NCBI RefSeq assembly: GCF_040054535.1
Contig: NC_090779.1
Coordinates: 19,950,501-20,014,500 of the forward strand
Origin: Antennarius striatus
Taxonomy: Eukaryota; Chordata; Actinopteri; Lophiiformes; Antennariidae
Reading direction: 5' to 3'
Length of the DNA: 64,000 nt
A program made the position numbers and the translations under genes. Every line of letters begins with the position of its first letter. Within the stretch, counting starts at the first letter, position 1. The notes beneath the pieces were generated by a model. It saw only the letters and a list, made by a program, of their open reading frames with translations, made no database searches and was not told where the DNA came from. Below are positions 54,328-64,000 of the stretch, piece after piece.

Positions 54328-54797
54328 AGTTTATGCTGGGAGGTTCCATGAGGAAGTTTTTTCTGTCTTAAAATGAGGGAATAGTTCCACCTAGTGGTTA
54401 AAATAGGGTTTAATTTAAATGTCTCCATGGGCGTTAAACTTCTTTCAGCTTGGTGTATCTCTGACGTAAATGAAATAAAGCATCATACTGTGATTATACA
54501 GGAGTGGTATTCCTCTGCTTTGGTGGAGGTTTTTCTTTTTAAAAATCTTTCTATATATGTATAATACATTTATTCAGCTTTGATGACTAGTGCGCTTCTC
54601 TGTCCACGGCATCTGACGGCTCACAGTACACTCTACAGGCTTATATCGTAATAATATATTTAAGGAATAAAACGGGGAAAAAAATATTAAATGTCTGACA
54701 GCTACTTCAGTTTCAACTCAGCTGCCAGAATCAAAAGTTTCCGTTCTGTGAAACTGTAAGGATAAAAACACATGACGTGGTGGCAGCAAACAGCGTC

Positions 54798-54887
54798 CCT
54801 TCGATAGCTCAGTTGGTAGAGCGGAGGACTGTAGAGGCTTGCTATGCGGAGATCCTTAGGTCGCTGGTTCGAATCCGGCTCGAAGGA
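54798..54887 (+). tRNA. tRNA-Tyr (GTA) with a 17-nt intron
   Basis: A full cloverleaf: acceptor stem CCTTCGA (54798-54804) pairs with TCGAAGG (54880-54886), with discriminator A at 54887. A-box GATAGCTCAGTTGG and B-box GGTTCGAATCC are intact. Anticodon GTA is at 54831-54833. A 17-nt intron (54835-54851) sits one base 3' of the anticodon, the usual place for eukaryotic tRNA-Tyr. Without it the tRNA is 73 nt. A T-run (54895-54899) can end RNA polymerase III transcription. It looks functional. Confidence 0.97.
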
Positions 54888-54999
54888 GACAAACTTTTTG
54901 AAATTATATGTGGTTAGTTTTAATTTTAATGTATTAATGCAATGTTTAATCATTTTTAACTGTTTTTTTCATCTGTTAGTACGTAGGAACAGCGTAACA

Positions 55000-56500
55000 G
55001 ATCATTTTTATAGGCTCGTTATCTTGTACTATCCCGTCTTCGTGAACGAGCGTCCTTTTCCTCCCTGGCCTGACTGCACCAGTGGTATTAGTGGTATTAG
55101 TGGTGTGTGCTTCTAAAATAGTGCTCAACAGGTGAAATTGATAATAAACGACTTTGAAGGGTTACGATGAAGTTAGGGGTTTATTGCTCCACAGCAAATG
55201 TACCGTTTGGACATTGGAGGAGGAGACTAACACTTAAAATGACTGAGAATACATAGTGTTGACTGACCAGGAGGTGACCATGTGGTTCATGCTTATTAAA
55301 GTCATGCTGCGTGAGCTCACAGGGTGTAATCCTTCTGGCAACATCGATGCTAAGCATTTCTTTCACCATGGTCACAAACATAAACACATCTTCATTTGTG
55401 CAACTCTTTCTGCAGCAGTCGCCCCTATTTTTTTTTTTTTTGTAACTGGATCATAAAAACAACAACGGTCAGGGGGACATTCAGTGATCAGCGGGAACTA
55501 CGAGTAAATAAAAGCCCTTTGTGTTGTAGTAGAGTGTAGATTGAATATTGTGCTTCAGAAACAGGTGTTAGATTTATTTCATGTGATTGAAAAAAATTAA
55601 AAGATTTCTTTCAAACAAATTATTGTTATTTCTTGCCTGTCGGGAAAAATCCCTGTCTCATTTGTAAACTGCCCCAGGGACTGAATGGGTAGTATTTTTG
55701 TTAGCAGAGACATTCAAAACAGAAAACGTCTTACAGAGAACAACGAGGAACCAATCGGATGTTTGTGTGTAAAAATTCCAATTTCAAAGTGCAGAACAGA
55801 CAGCTCAGTAATGATACCTTGAGTTTCCACAAACTGGCCCGGAGTGATAAAACTTAAAAAAAGGGAGTTATTTTAAAACCCATTTGCAGCAGAGAACTAG
55901 CTGTGCACTATGTCAAGTATCTTGCATTGAAAATTGACAATAAATATTGCTGAAGTCATGAATATGGCACAGACTGGACTTGAGTTCAGGCCTTTTACTT
56001 GGAGGAAATTTTAATAAGTGTACCTCAGTGGCTTTTAATTGAATACTTCTGTCCTAAAGCTGTAATGTTGATCTGGTCTGATGTCGCCCACCACCTTCCA
56101 CAGGTTTTTCTAGCAGCACCCCAGGGTAGCTTCTCGACATGGGCAGTCAGGTAGATGCAGTTCCACTCATCTAAGGAGCCTTTTATCAACCCACAAGTTG
56201 AAGAAACGCAGCTTGAATGTAACCATGGTTTTGTTTGCACCATGTTCATGTGAGATAACTGTGATTTTGGAGCATTTCCACATCGAGGTTCCAAAAATCT
56301 AACTCATATCTTGAGTTGAATAAATTGGATTTACATCACCTGTAGTGGAAAGATAATTTCCCTGGCAGCGAAAACTATGTAATATCTGTTTTGTCATTTA
56401 ATGAATATATCAGTGTGAGACTGCTTTCACAATCGTGTCAATTTTACAATCAGAGTAAATCAGAGGAATAATATAATCATGGTAATTGTATTTCTAATAA
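55000..56500. other. Intergenic, no gene recognised
   Basis: AT-rich sequence between the tRNA gene and hal, with a T-run at about 55429-55441 and no supported exon. A candidate minus-strand AATAAA at 56513-56518 could be the hal poly(A) signal, about 390 bp past its stop. Confidence 0.5.
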
Positions 56501-56903
56501 CTTTTATTGTGATGTTATCTAAGTTGCAAATGTATAGATGACAATCACATGATAATTAACATAATTACACCAGAAAAAATATCATTTAATTGTAATATTT
56601 GTGTCACATTAAAAAGTATTTGATAAGTAAATGGTACAATGGCTGAGTCATGTCACAAATTATATTTGGTACATTTTAAATGGGTAGCAAAGTTGAGATA
56701 AATAGAACTCTTGTGCACATTGGTGTTGTGCATAGCCAACTATTAGAAGAGAAATATTTTTATAGTAAACCCAATTCAAAATGAAATCCATGCAAAATTG
56801 CATCTTCTATATATGGACTGGTTTTAATTCAGATTCCCTAAAATTTCTAAATATAATGCTTCTCATTTTAGTCACAGTCACATAACACAACTTGGACAAG
56901 CTT

Positions 56904-59900
56904 TCACTCATGACGTGGACGCTTCCTTGGTGACGGTGGCGACTCCAGAGAGAAAGCAGTAGGAGAGATGGGACGGGACTCGGGGATGTACTCTGTCTTA
57001 TATTTGTCAATATAAGGTTTGGCCACATTCCACACCTGAGTAAAAGAAATAGAAACATATGTCTCTGAAAGTTATGTGTACATAAAAATGTGATGTATTT
57101 TCCAACACGGTCAAGAATTAACATCACTTCTTCCACAGGGTTTGGTACTTACCTTCTGGTCCAGCAGAAGACGGTGAACAGCTTCAATGTCTGGAGACAT
57201 GAATCTGTCTTTAATCCACGGTCTGTTGATGACACGAGTCAACAGATTAAAAAAAAAAAAGTGGAACAATGGATAAACATTAACTAACCTGAATATCCTT
57301 TCAGCAGATTGAAACCTGTGTACCTTTTCCACATGTTTGACTTACTTGACTACACTGCGCACGAGTTCATAGACCTTCTCCAGCGGCGTGGTGGTCCGAA
57401 GTGGGCGGAGGAACTCGATACCCTGACAGGCTGCCAACAGCTCTATTGCAAGAACTAATCACAGGAAACATCACTTGGCTTAAAAACGGCTACAACTTTG
57501 GAACTTGATGAAGATCATCATCCAGTCTTTGAATTAGTTTAGCACTATGAGTCCAAGTATCATCAACATAACTTTAAATCACATGGGAACATAACATACA
57601 TTTGATATAGTTTGTGACAAAGCTCTTCCATTATTATTAAAGCTTCAAGAATATTTGACTGTGCAAAGCCTTTCTTCCTACTACTACTACTACTACTACT
57701 ACTCCTCTCACAACTTTTCGCGTCTCCCCATACAAACACAGAGAGAACAAACAATAGTGAATGTATTCAGTGACAGAAACATTGATCTGTGTTTTATGGT
57801 TAGCTACTTCATCCAGTCAATGAGCTTTGATTCATAAGCATGCAAATGTTTGCTGATACAGTTCTATCCACATTCAGTGTACATTGGCATGATTTTTAGC
57901 AATTGCTACCTTTGCACTTGTTTTTAAGCCGAGGCACCAGGAACTATTCAGTTCCTTCTGTTGCTTTCAAAACTCTTCTAAAATTATGGTATTCAGATTG
58001 TTTGCAAAGCAAAGTCCCATTCAACTTTAAATACATTTAAATACATTTTCATGATATAATTACTGTAGTCATTTTTTATTTACTGTTTCAGCCTTTTTAG
58101 CTTTTTGACTGATTCACTGAGTACTTACACAAACCATAGGTGATCAGATTTTACTGCATCACCGTGTTTCAGTATCTTATAAAAGCCATACCTTGCTCAA
58201 CATGCTCCACAACCCTCAGGGCCTTCCTCGCAGCCCAGCCTCCCATGGACACATGGTCCTCTGTGGCGGCACTGGTGGACAAAGAGTCCACGGAAGAGGG
58301 ATGACACAACACTTTGTTCTCTGAAACTGGACAATGCAAAAGTAGAGATTATCGACAGTCATTTCTTAATAATGTCAGATATAACACAAAACATATAATT
58401 CTACAGATTTTCAAGCTCCGTTTTATTATATCGGTGCACAAACCCAGGGCAGCAGCTGTGCAGTGAGCAATCATGAAGCCAGAGTTGAGTCCTCCCTCAT
58501 TGACGAGGAAGGCCGGTAGCTCACTCAGAGACGGGTTGCACAACCTTTCGATCCTCCTCTCACTGATCGAGGCCAGTTCATGGACTGCAATGGCCAAGAA
58601 GTCCAGAGCCTAAGAGAAAAAAAACAATGAGAACAGAAGACAAAATCTGAAACAAGACATTGCCACAAGCATGCATACCTTCGCTGGGTATTCGCCGTGA
58701 AAATTCCCGCCTGAAATGGTTTCACCTCTTTCTGCAAATACCATCTAACATGGCTGTTAAGTAAAGCAGATCAAACACAATTTCTAATCAAGCAAACAAT
58801 AATGTAAAATTTTAAGTCCAGACAGCAGTTGACAAGTTCTTCCAACTTTATACCAGGGAAGGATACAGGATTATCTGTGGCGCTGTTGATTTCTGTATTG
58901 ATGATGTTTTGGACGAAGTTTATTGTATCATTAGCAACTCCATGAACCTATACAGAGAGGAGAGATGGTGATGCCCAGAAACAGCTCACAACGTAAACTT
59001 GTAAACAAACAGAGACACATAGAGATACAAACAGACAGAGACAGACTTTGGTCAAACATCTCTTGTGTAAATGTGATCTCAAAAAAAAAAAAGGGAAATG
59101 AGGAAACATGGAAACATGTTACTGTTTATGTTGTGGACCGTGATTGTCATTTGTTGATGATCTCAGTATTCATACCTGAGGGCAACATCGCATGGTGTAG
59201 GCATCCTGGACTCTGTCGCAAAACCGATGGCTCTCTGTAGAAACATACCAACATCAGATCAAGCACTTTAAGGCTTTAGTATTGCAATTCAGACACATTA
59301 TAATCAGTTTCTACTTTATTAATAACTTTTGCCTTTATCACAGCCTGCAACATGCATGACTGACTGACTCTGACTCTGACTCTGTTCTAGAGTCTGGGTC
59401 TTTCCTCCAACCTGCAATCTGTGAAGGATGGTGATCAGAGTCCAGCAGTGAGCGGAAGCGTAGGGCCACCTCAATCTGTCCTGGGTGGGGCCTCAGCGAG
59501 TGAATGTCTGCAAAAGTGGACCAGAATATGAGATGGAGCATGAGGGAAATGTTTCCACAGTCGTTAGTTGATTTCGCCCGCCATCGCTTCTGCTGCTACT
59601 CACCGCTGTCAAATGCCTTAGTTGTTCCCTTAAGCACCTCCAGGGTCAGAGCAGCTATGATGTCCGCCTGCCGGGCGATGGCCTGGGCTCGTTCCACAGC
59701 CTCCGCCCCCAGAGAGGTGATCATCTGAGTCCCATTGATGAGAGCAAGCCCCTGTGTGGGAAATAGAATACAAAGAGTAGCATGTTTTTCCTGCTTAAGA
59801 AAGCCATAAGGAGACCGTAGGACGGGTGTCAAACTCTTTTTCACCGAGGGCCACATCAGCATAATGACTGTCCTCAAAGCAAAGATGTAATTTATAAATG

Positions 59901-62202
59901 TAACATTAACTTTGTTGAAAACGTTTGGGTTTTTTTCAGTGTTAAAATGGGTTTAATTACTGAATTGTGGGAAATGCAGTTTTTGGTCAAACTTATGACT
60001 GATTTATTTTTAGACACATGTGACGTCGGGCAGTGTAAGTCCAAAATGCAAATACAATTGTAGTTATCCTTGAGTCATTCCGTTACGGAAGACAAACATG
60101 AGACAGGACAGCAATTTTAACCCTTACTTCTTTGGGCTGAAGTGATATCGGCTTCAGGCCATGGGCCTCCAGGACCTGGCCACAACACAGATGAAAAGAC
60201 AGAAAACATGTAAGAGGTCATCAAAAAGCAAACATACTGTCCAGTCGAACCTTGTAACCCGTCAATAACACTCTTTAAAAGCAAAACACACATTTCCTGC
60301 AGGATTAGATAAGTTATTGTTATACAGTCTTGGAAAGCTCATTATGGCAATGCTTTCTACATATCTCACATATTTTGCATCTGCCCATCCGCTCTTTGGA
60401 GACCACATTTTACCCTCCCCCATCAGCCCCAGGGCCAGGTGAGAAAGGGGTGCCAGGTCTCCACTGGCGCCCACTGTCCCCTTCTCCGGGACAAAGGAGA
60501 GGCAGGAAGCTACAGGGAAAAGTGAGATACAAATGAAGATCCAGAGAAGGGAGTCAGCAGTCAGCTAATGTTGATGATAGACCAGGTCGGATGAGGTGAA
60601 GTGGGGCTGGTCATGTACCATTGAAGGCTTGGATCATGCCATGCAGGGTTTCCAGTGAAATTCCACTGTGGCCTTTGGCCAACACATTGATCCTCAGAGC
60701 GAGCAGCATGCGAGTTCTCTCTGGACTCAGTGGGTTTCCCACACCTACACACCATAGCGTAACATTAGCAAAGCTGACACAATTACAGCAAAACCTACAA
60801 ACCCCCATCGGGTGAGCCGTCTATCTCGGAATTTAGAAATTGAAACCATAGAGCTTAGAAGGGAATTTATTACCTGCTGAGTGCGACCGCACCAAGTTCT
60901 CCTGCAGCTCCCTGTGGAACAAAAAGTATGTGACCATCAATCGGCACACAAAAATGTGATCTACAACAGATCTAGCATGCAGACGAAGACAAAATAATAC
61001 TTGAGCTTGCTGATAGGAATGACTGTTCGGGCAAATTTGCCAAAACCTGTTGTGATTCCATAGACAACTGGAGGGACAGAAAGCGAGAAACAGAGAACTG
61101 AGTAAGTGGGATGTTAACATTAAATGCAGTTAAGGTATATAGTCACAAGTTTATCTCAACCTTTATTATCTTTCACAATGGTGTCCAGAAGCTGTCTTGA
61201 TTGTACAACATTCTTTTCTGCCTCCGCAGTCAGCTGATAACACAGACAAAGGGGATGATTATATTAACTCAGTGATTGTCACCGATTATCCATTGCAACA
61301 GGTTTGATTGTGGGTCACTACCTTTATCTTGTAGAGTCCCCTTCCCAAGTTGACCAGATCTGTTGATGTCAGGTTGTTGCCGTCCAGGGAAATATACTAT
61401 GCAGGAAGACCCACGTTACACAGCAGTTTGAAAAGCATCTCCTAAATTTTAAAATATGTAAACACTTACCTCTTCTGGTTCTCTGTATGCTGCTGTACTA
61501 TTTTGCAGTTAAAATAAGGAGCATTCTGTAAAAAAATGTTGCTCTATAGCACATTATTTTAACATAGAATTTATGACAACTCTATGCTGTTGTTGATTAA
61601 CTCAAATTTAACAACTCAAAACCAAAAATTTTTTTTAACAAGATGAAAAACTGATCTAATAATAGCTTCTGATACTAACAGTGGCGCAAAACTCAACAGA
61701 TCTAAGGATACAGATGAGAAACTCCAGGCTCACATGGGATGAAGTCAGGAGACATGGTATCGCCTTCAATGGCTGAAAGAGTGGCACAGACTTTATTTCA
61801 TTGGCATGTAATGTATTGTAATTACACGTTATATCTCCTATCATTTGTGCGTAATGAACCATGCGCATTTACGCACAGCTAATGGTAAAACACATCCAAT
61901 CTCCCTCAAATGTAACGCATGCGTTTCTTATATATGACATGCATACGGTCATTACCAAGCTCGACAAAGTCATTATCCTCCAGTACGTCGTCTATGGTGT
62001 CATCTGCGTCCAGCAAACCCAAACCCTGGCACCTGCGCACAACAAAACGAGTGTCCTTAACAGCCTTGATGCCGCCGTTGTCCGGTTTGTTTTTAATGTA
62101 GCGTTTCAGGGCCTCCAGTCCGAGCCATCGGATGGTGTTGGTGGTGTCCCGGCAGGGGACTGCCAGCCACTCATCTCGGATGTGAACGGTGAACCGACGC
62201 AT
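56904..62202 (-). CDS. hal: Histidine ammonia-lyase (histidase)
   Basis: First enzyme of histidine breakdown: L-histidine to urocanate plus ammonia, in the cytosol, mainly liver and skin in vertebrates. Twenty exons: 61956-62202, 61712-61772, 61470-61497, 61322-61396, 61161-61233, 61001-61067, 60874-60911, 60619-60744, 60370-60509, 60128-60175, 59604-59751, 59412-59507, 59176-59234, 58867-58947, 58679-58744, 58444-58609, 58192-58326, 57346-57454, 57153-57222, 56904-57035; 1965 bp, 654 aa (human 657). The Ala-Ser-Gly triad that cyclises to the MIO cofactor is in [18 protein letters not shown]; by my count it is residues 253-255, as in human. Also seen: [55 protein letters not shown] and [20 protein letters not shown]. 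The start [17 protein letters not shown] aligns with the human start; an upstream in-frame ATG exists but lies outside the conserved region. No catalytic residue is missing. Confidence 0.97.
59825..60030. mobile_element. Fragment of a dispersed vertebrate repeat in hal intron 10
   Basis: The segment from 59825 (GTGTCAAACTC, then ACCGAGGGCCACATCAGCAT) resembles a repeat consensus I have seen widely in fish intergenic DNA, thought to be a hAT-type element. No inverted ends were recognised, and the right limit is approximate. The call rests on memory of the motif only. Confidence 0.4.
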
Positions 62203-62820
62203 TGCGCTCCGATGGGACTCTGCTACAGTGAGCGCTGGTCCTCGTTCCCCCAAGGTACCACCTTCAGCAGCGGGAAGATCAGCCACCAATCAGACGCACC
62301 GATCCCGAACCACGCCTCGCTGATGACACACTGACCACTGACCTCCACTGAAGTAATGTTTGGACTCAAGCCTTGATGTAATCACGAAAACACACCAGTG
62401 GCGACAGAGCTGGAGTTCTTCTCCAGATGAGCCAATAGCGTCGGGTTAGACCGCTAAACACTAAAAGTGTATTACACAAACCAAACATTGTCTTGAAATC
62501 ACTGAAAGAACGCTGGATATGCTCTGAATATTAAAAGTAGAAAATGTAATAACAATTGTTTGATAGATAAATAAATTAATAAGGGAAATCTTCGCTTAGT
62601 ACTGCGCAAGGCGCAGAGGGCCTGGACTTAAACCTTTAATCATTTTTCTATATGAACACTTGACGCATTTCTATTCGAACAAGCACAGTCGAGTCATGAT
62701 GGAGAGGTGTGTGGGTCTTCTGCCTAACAAACATGGATTACAGTCTGCAGATCGAACCAATTGATCCGAATCAGAATCGTGAATGGAATGCGTATGAGTT
62801 CAATGTCAAAAACTAATTGG

Positions 62821-62876
62821 GATAAACTACTTGGGATAAACTACTTGGGATAAACTACTTGGGATAAACTACTTGG
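62821..62876. repeat. Four perfect tandem copies of a 14-bp unit
   Basis: GATAAACTACTTGG occurs four times without change, about 620 bp upstream of the hal start codon. The perfect identity points to recent expansion. A regulatory role is possible but nothing shows it. Confidence 0.97.
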
Positions 62877-63479
62877 AATGTTTTAATTAAACTCAATGAA
62901 GACGGTGTCAAATATGGAACTAATGGTTTTTAAAGTAAATGGATCCATGATTTTTTTTCCCCTTACACTTTAACGGAACCAGTCCTCTCTGATGGCGCCC
63001 TTGTCATGTTGGTTTTTGGACAGAGCTTCTTTTCATTTGAAGGGACTCTCGGGTCTTTCCGGATGTTTGGGCTCCACTGAGTGCCCTTCCGTTTGAAATA
63101 GTTCTCCATCTATTCATCTGCTTCTCTCACTGATGTAGAACATGATTTCCGTCTTACCTCATGCATTTCATTTGCTTCTCATGCAAAGACGAAAAAACAC
63201 TTATGTTTCCTCATACTTAGGTCAACTCAATCTAGTTTGGTTTTGTAGCAAAAATATTTGAATTGAATACTCATACAGTTCATATAATTCACTAATTCAA
63301 TACATTTATTCGTGTGTGTTCGAACTGCACGTGTATGATTTCAGATAATAAATTAAAACCCAATCCAAAACGAAACGGTGTTCAGGCTTGAAAACATTGT
63401 GTGCGTGGAAGTTTTCAAATTAACCAGCCGTACTTGAAGGCATCACAGCAGGCTGCGGAGTGATGATGTCAGTTTACGG

Positions 63480-63786
63480 TCTGTAGGAGTTCCTGCATCA
63501 GCATGTGTGCCGACACAGAGAGGGCCTGCTGCTGGCCGTCAGCGGGCACGCAGAGGAGGAGAGGAGGGGAGGAAAAGTGTGTTTACACAGACGGCAAACT
63601 GCCTGGGGAATCGTCGGGGAGAGGAAGTGAGCCGGCTCTGTGTCTGCCTGCTCCAACTTCCTGCTCAGAAAGAGAAAAAGCCCAGGATCCTATTTCAGTC
63701 CAACACAACCGTGTAGAGCAGAAGTAAAGCGTGGAAAAGATGGGAACCGCACCGTAAAAGTTTCGAGAAGAGGAAAAAGTTCGCAG
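63480..63786 (+). promoter_or_regulatory. Probable promoter and non-coding first exon of a plus-strand gene leaving the window
   Basis: A G-rich, CpG-bearing stretch (AGGAGGAGAGGAGGGGAGG near 63551) ends at a strong donor GTAAGT (63787-63792, after CGCAG). The next exon lies beyond 64000. From mammalian order (hal, lta4h, then elk3 on the plus strand), elk3 is a candidate, but no coding sequence is present to test it. Confidence 0.4.
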
Positions 63787-63941
63787 GTAAGTTGAAAAAA
63801 ATCCTTCTTCGAGAGGCGTTTGCGGACCAATCGGTAGCTGGGTTTTTGGTGGCGAAAAGAGCGCGTGGATCGTCGGAGTTTTCGCACTTTTACGCGAATC
63901 GTCTTGTGTCGTAATTTCTTTTTCTGTTTTAATTTCTTAGT

Positions 63942-63956
63942 CCCCCCCCCCCCCCC
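63942..63956. repeat. Run of 15 C
   Basis: Homopolymer just inside the presumed first intron of the plus-strand gene. Such runs are prone to sequencing length error. Confidence 0.95.
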
Positions 63957-64000
63957 GATTTAAAAATCTCGACATCGAATGTAATATTTGATTTTCAGAT

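Overview
The window looks like nuclear DNA from a ray-finned (teleost) fish. It has compact spliced vertebrate genes with GT-AG introns, many long (CA)n/(TG)n microsatellites, short terminal-inverted-repeat elements, and a gene order matching human 12q22-q23. Species cannot be fixed from the sequence. I rebuilt four complete protein genes exon by exon; every model stays in frame and ends at a stop.

Layout: 1-8.1 kb is mostly non-coding, with one possible orphan first exon on the minus strand (5.7 kb) and a pyrimidine/TG/G-run block. 8.5-15.5 kb is nr2c1 (orphan nuclear receptor TR2, minus, 13 coding exons, 611 aa). 17.0-27.5 kb is fgd6 (FYVE/RhoGEF/PH protein, minus, 21 coding exons, 1251 aa). 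29.0-32.5 kb holds a decayed, still exon-structured copy of a FAM194/C3orf20-like gene (minus), probably a pseudogene; it is the main hidden feature of the window. 33.5-38.5 kb is metap2 (plus, 11 exons, 475 aa), with an unexplained antisense open exon inside its intron 9. 40.6-48.5 kb is ntn4 (netrin-4, minus, 10 exons, 657 aa). 48.6-56.5 kb has no recognised protein gene but carries an intron-containing tRNA-Tyr gene beside a terminal-inverted-repeat element. 56.9-62.2 kb is hal (histidine ammonia-lyase, minus, 20 exons, 654 aa). At 63.5-63.8 kb there is a G-rich probable first non-coding exon of a plus-strand gene that continues beyond the window.

The order nr2c1(-) fgd6(-) metap2(+) ntn4(-) hal(-) keeps the relative order and orientation I recall for human. 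The mammalian interlopers (vezt, usp44, snrpf, ccdc38, amdhd1) are not visible in the gaps. The genes do not form one pathway: they cover transcription, Cdc42 signalling, protein N-terminal processing, basement membrane, and histidine breakdown. The conserved block is a matter of synteny. I saw no retroviral or other capsid-bearing element and no CRISPR. Mobile DNA is limited to short DNA-transposon-like elements.
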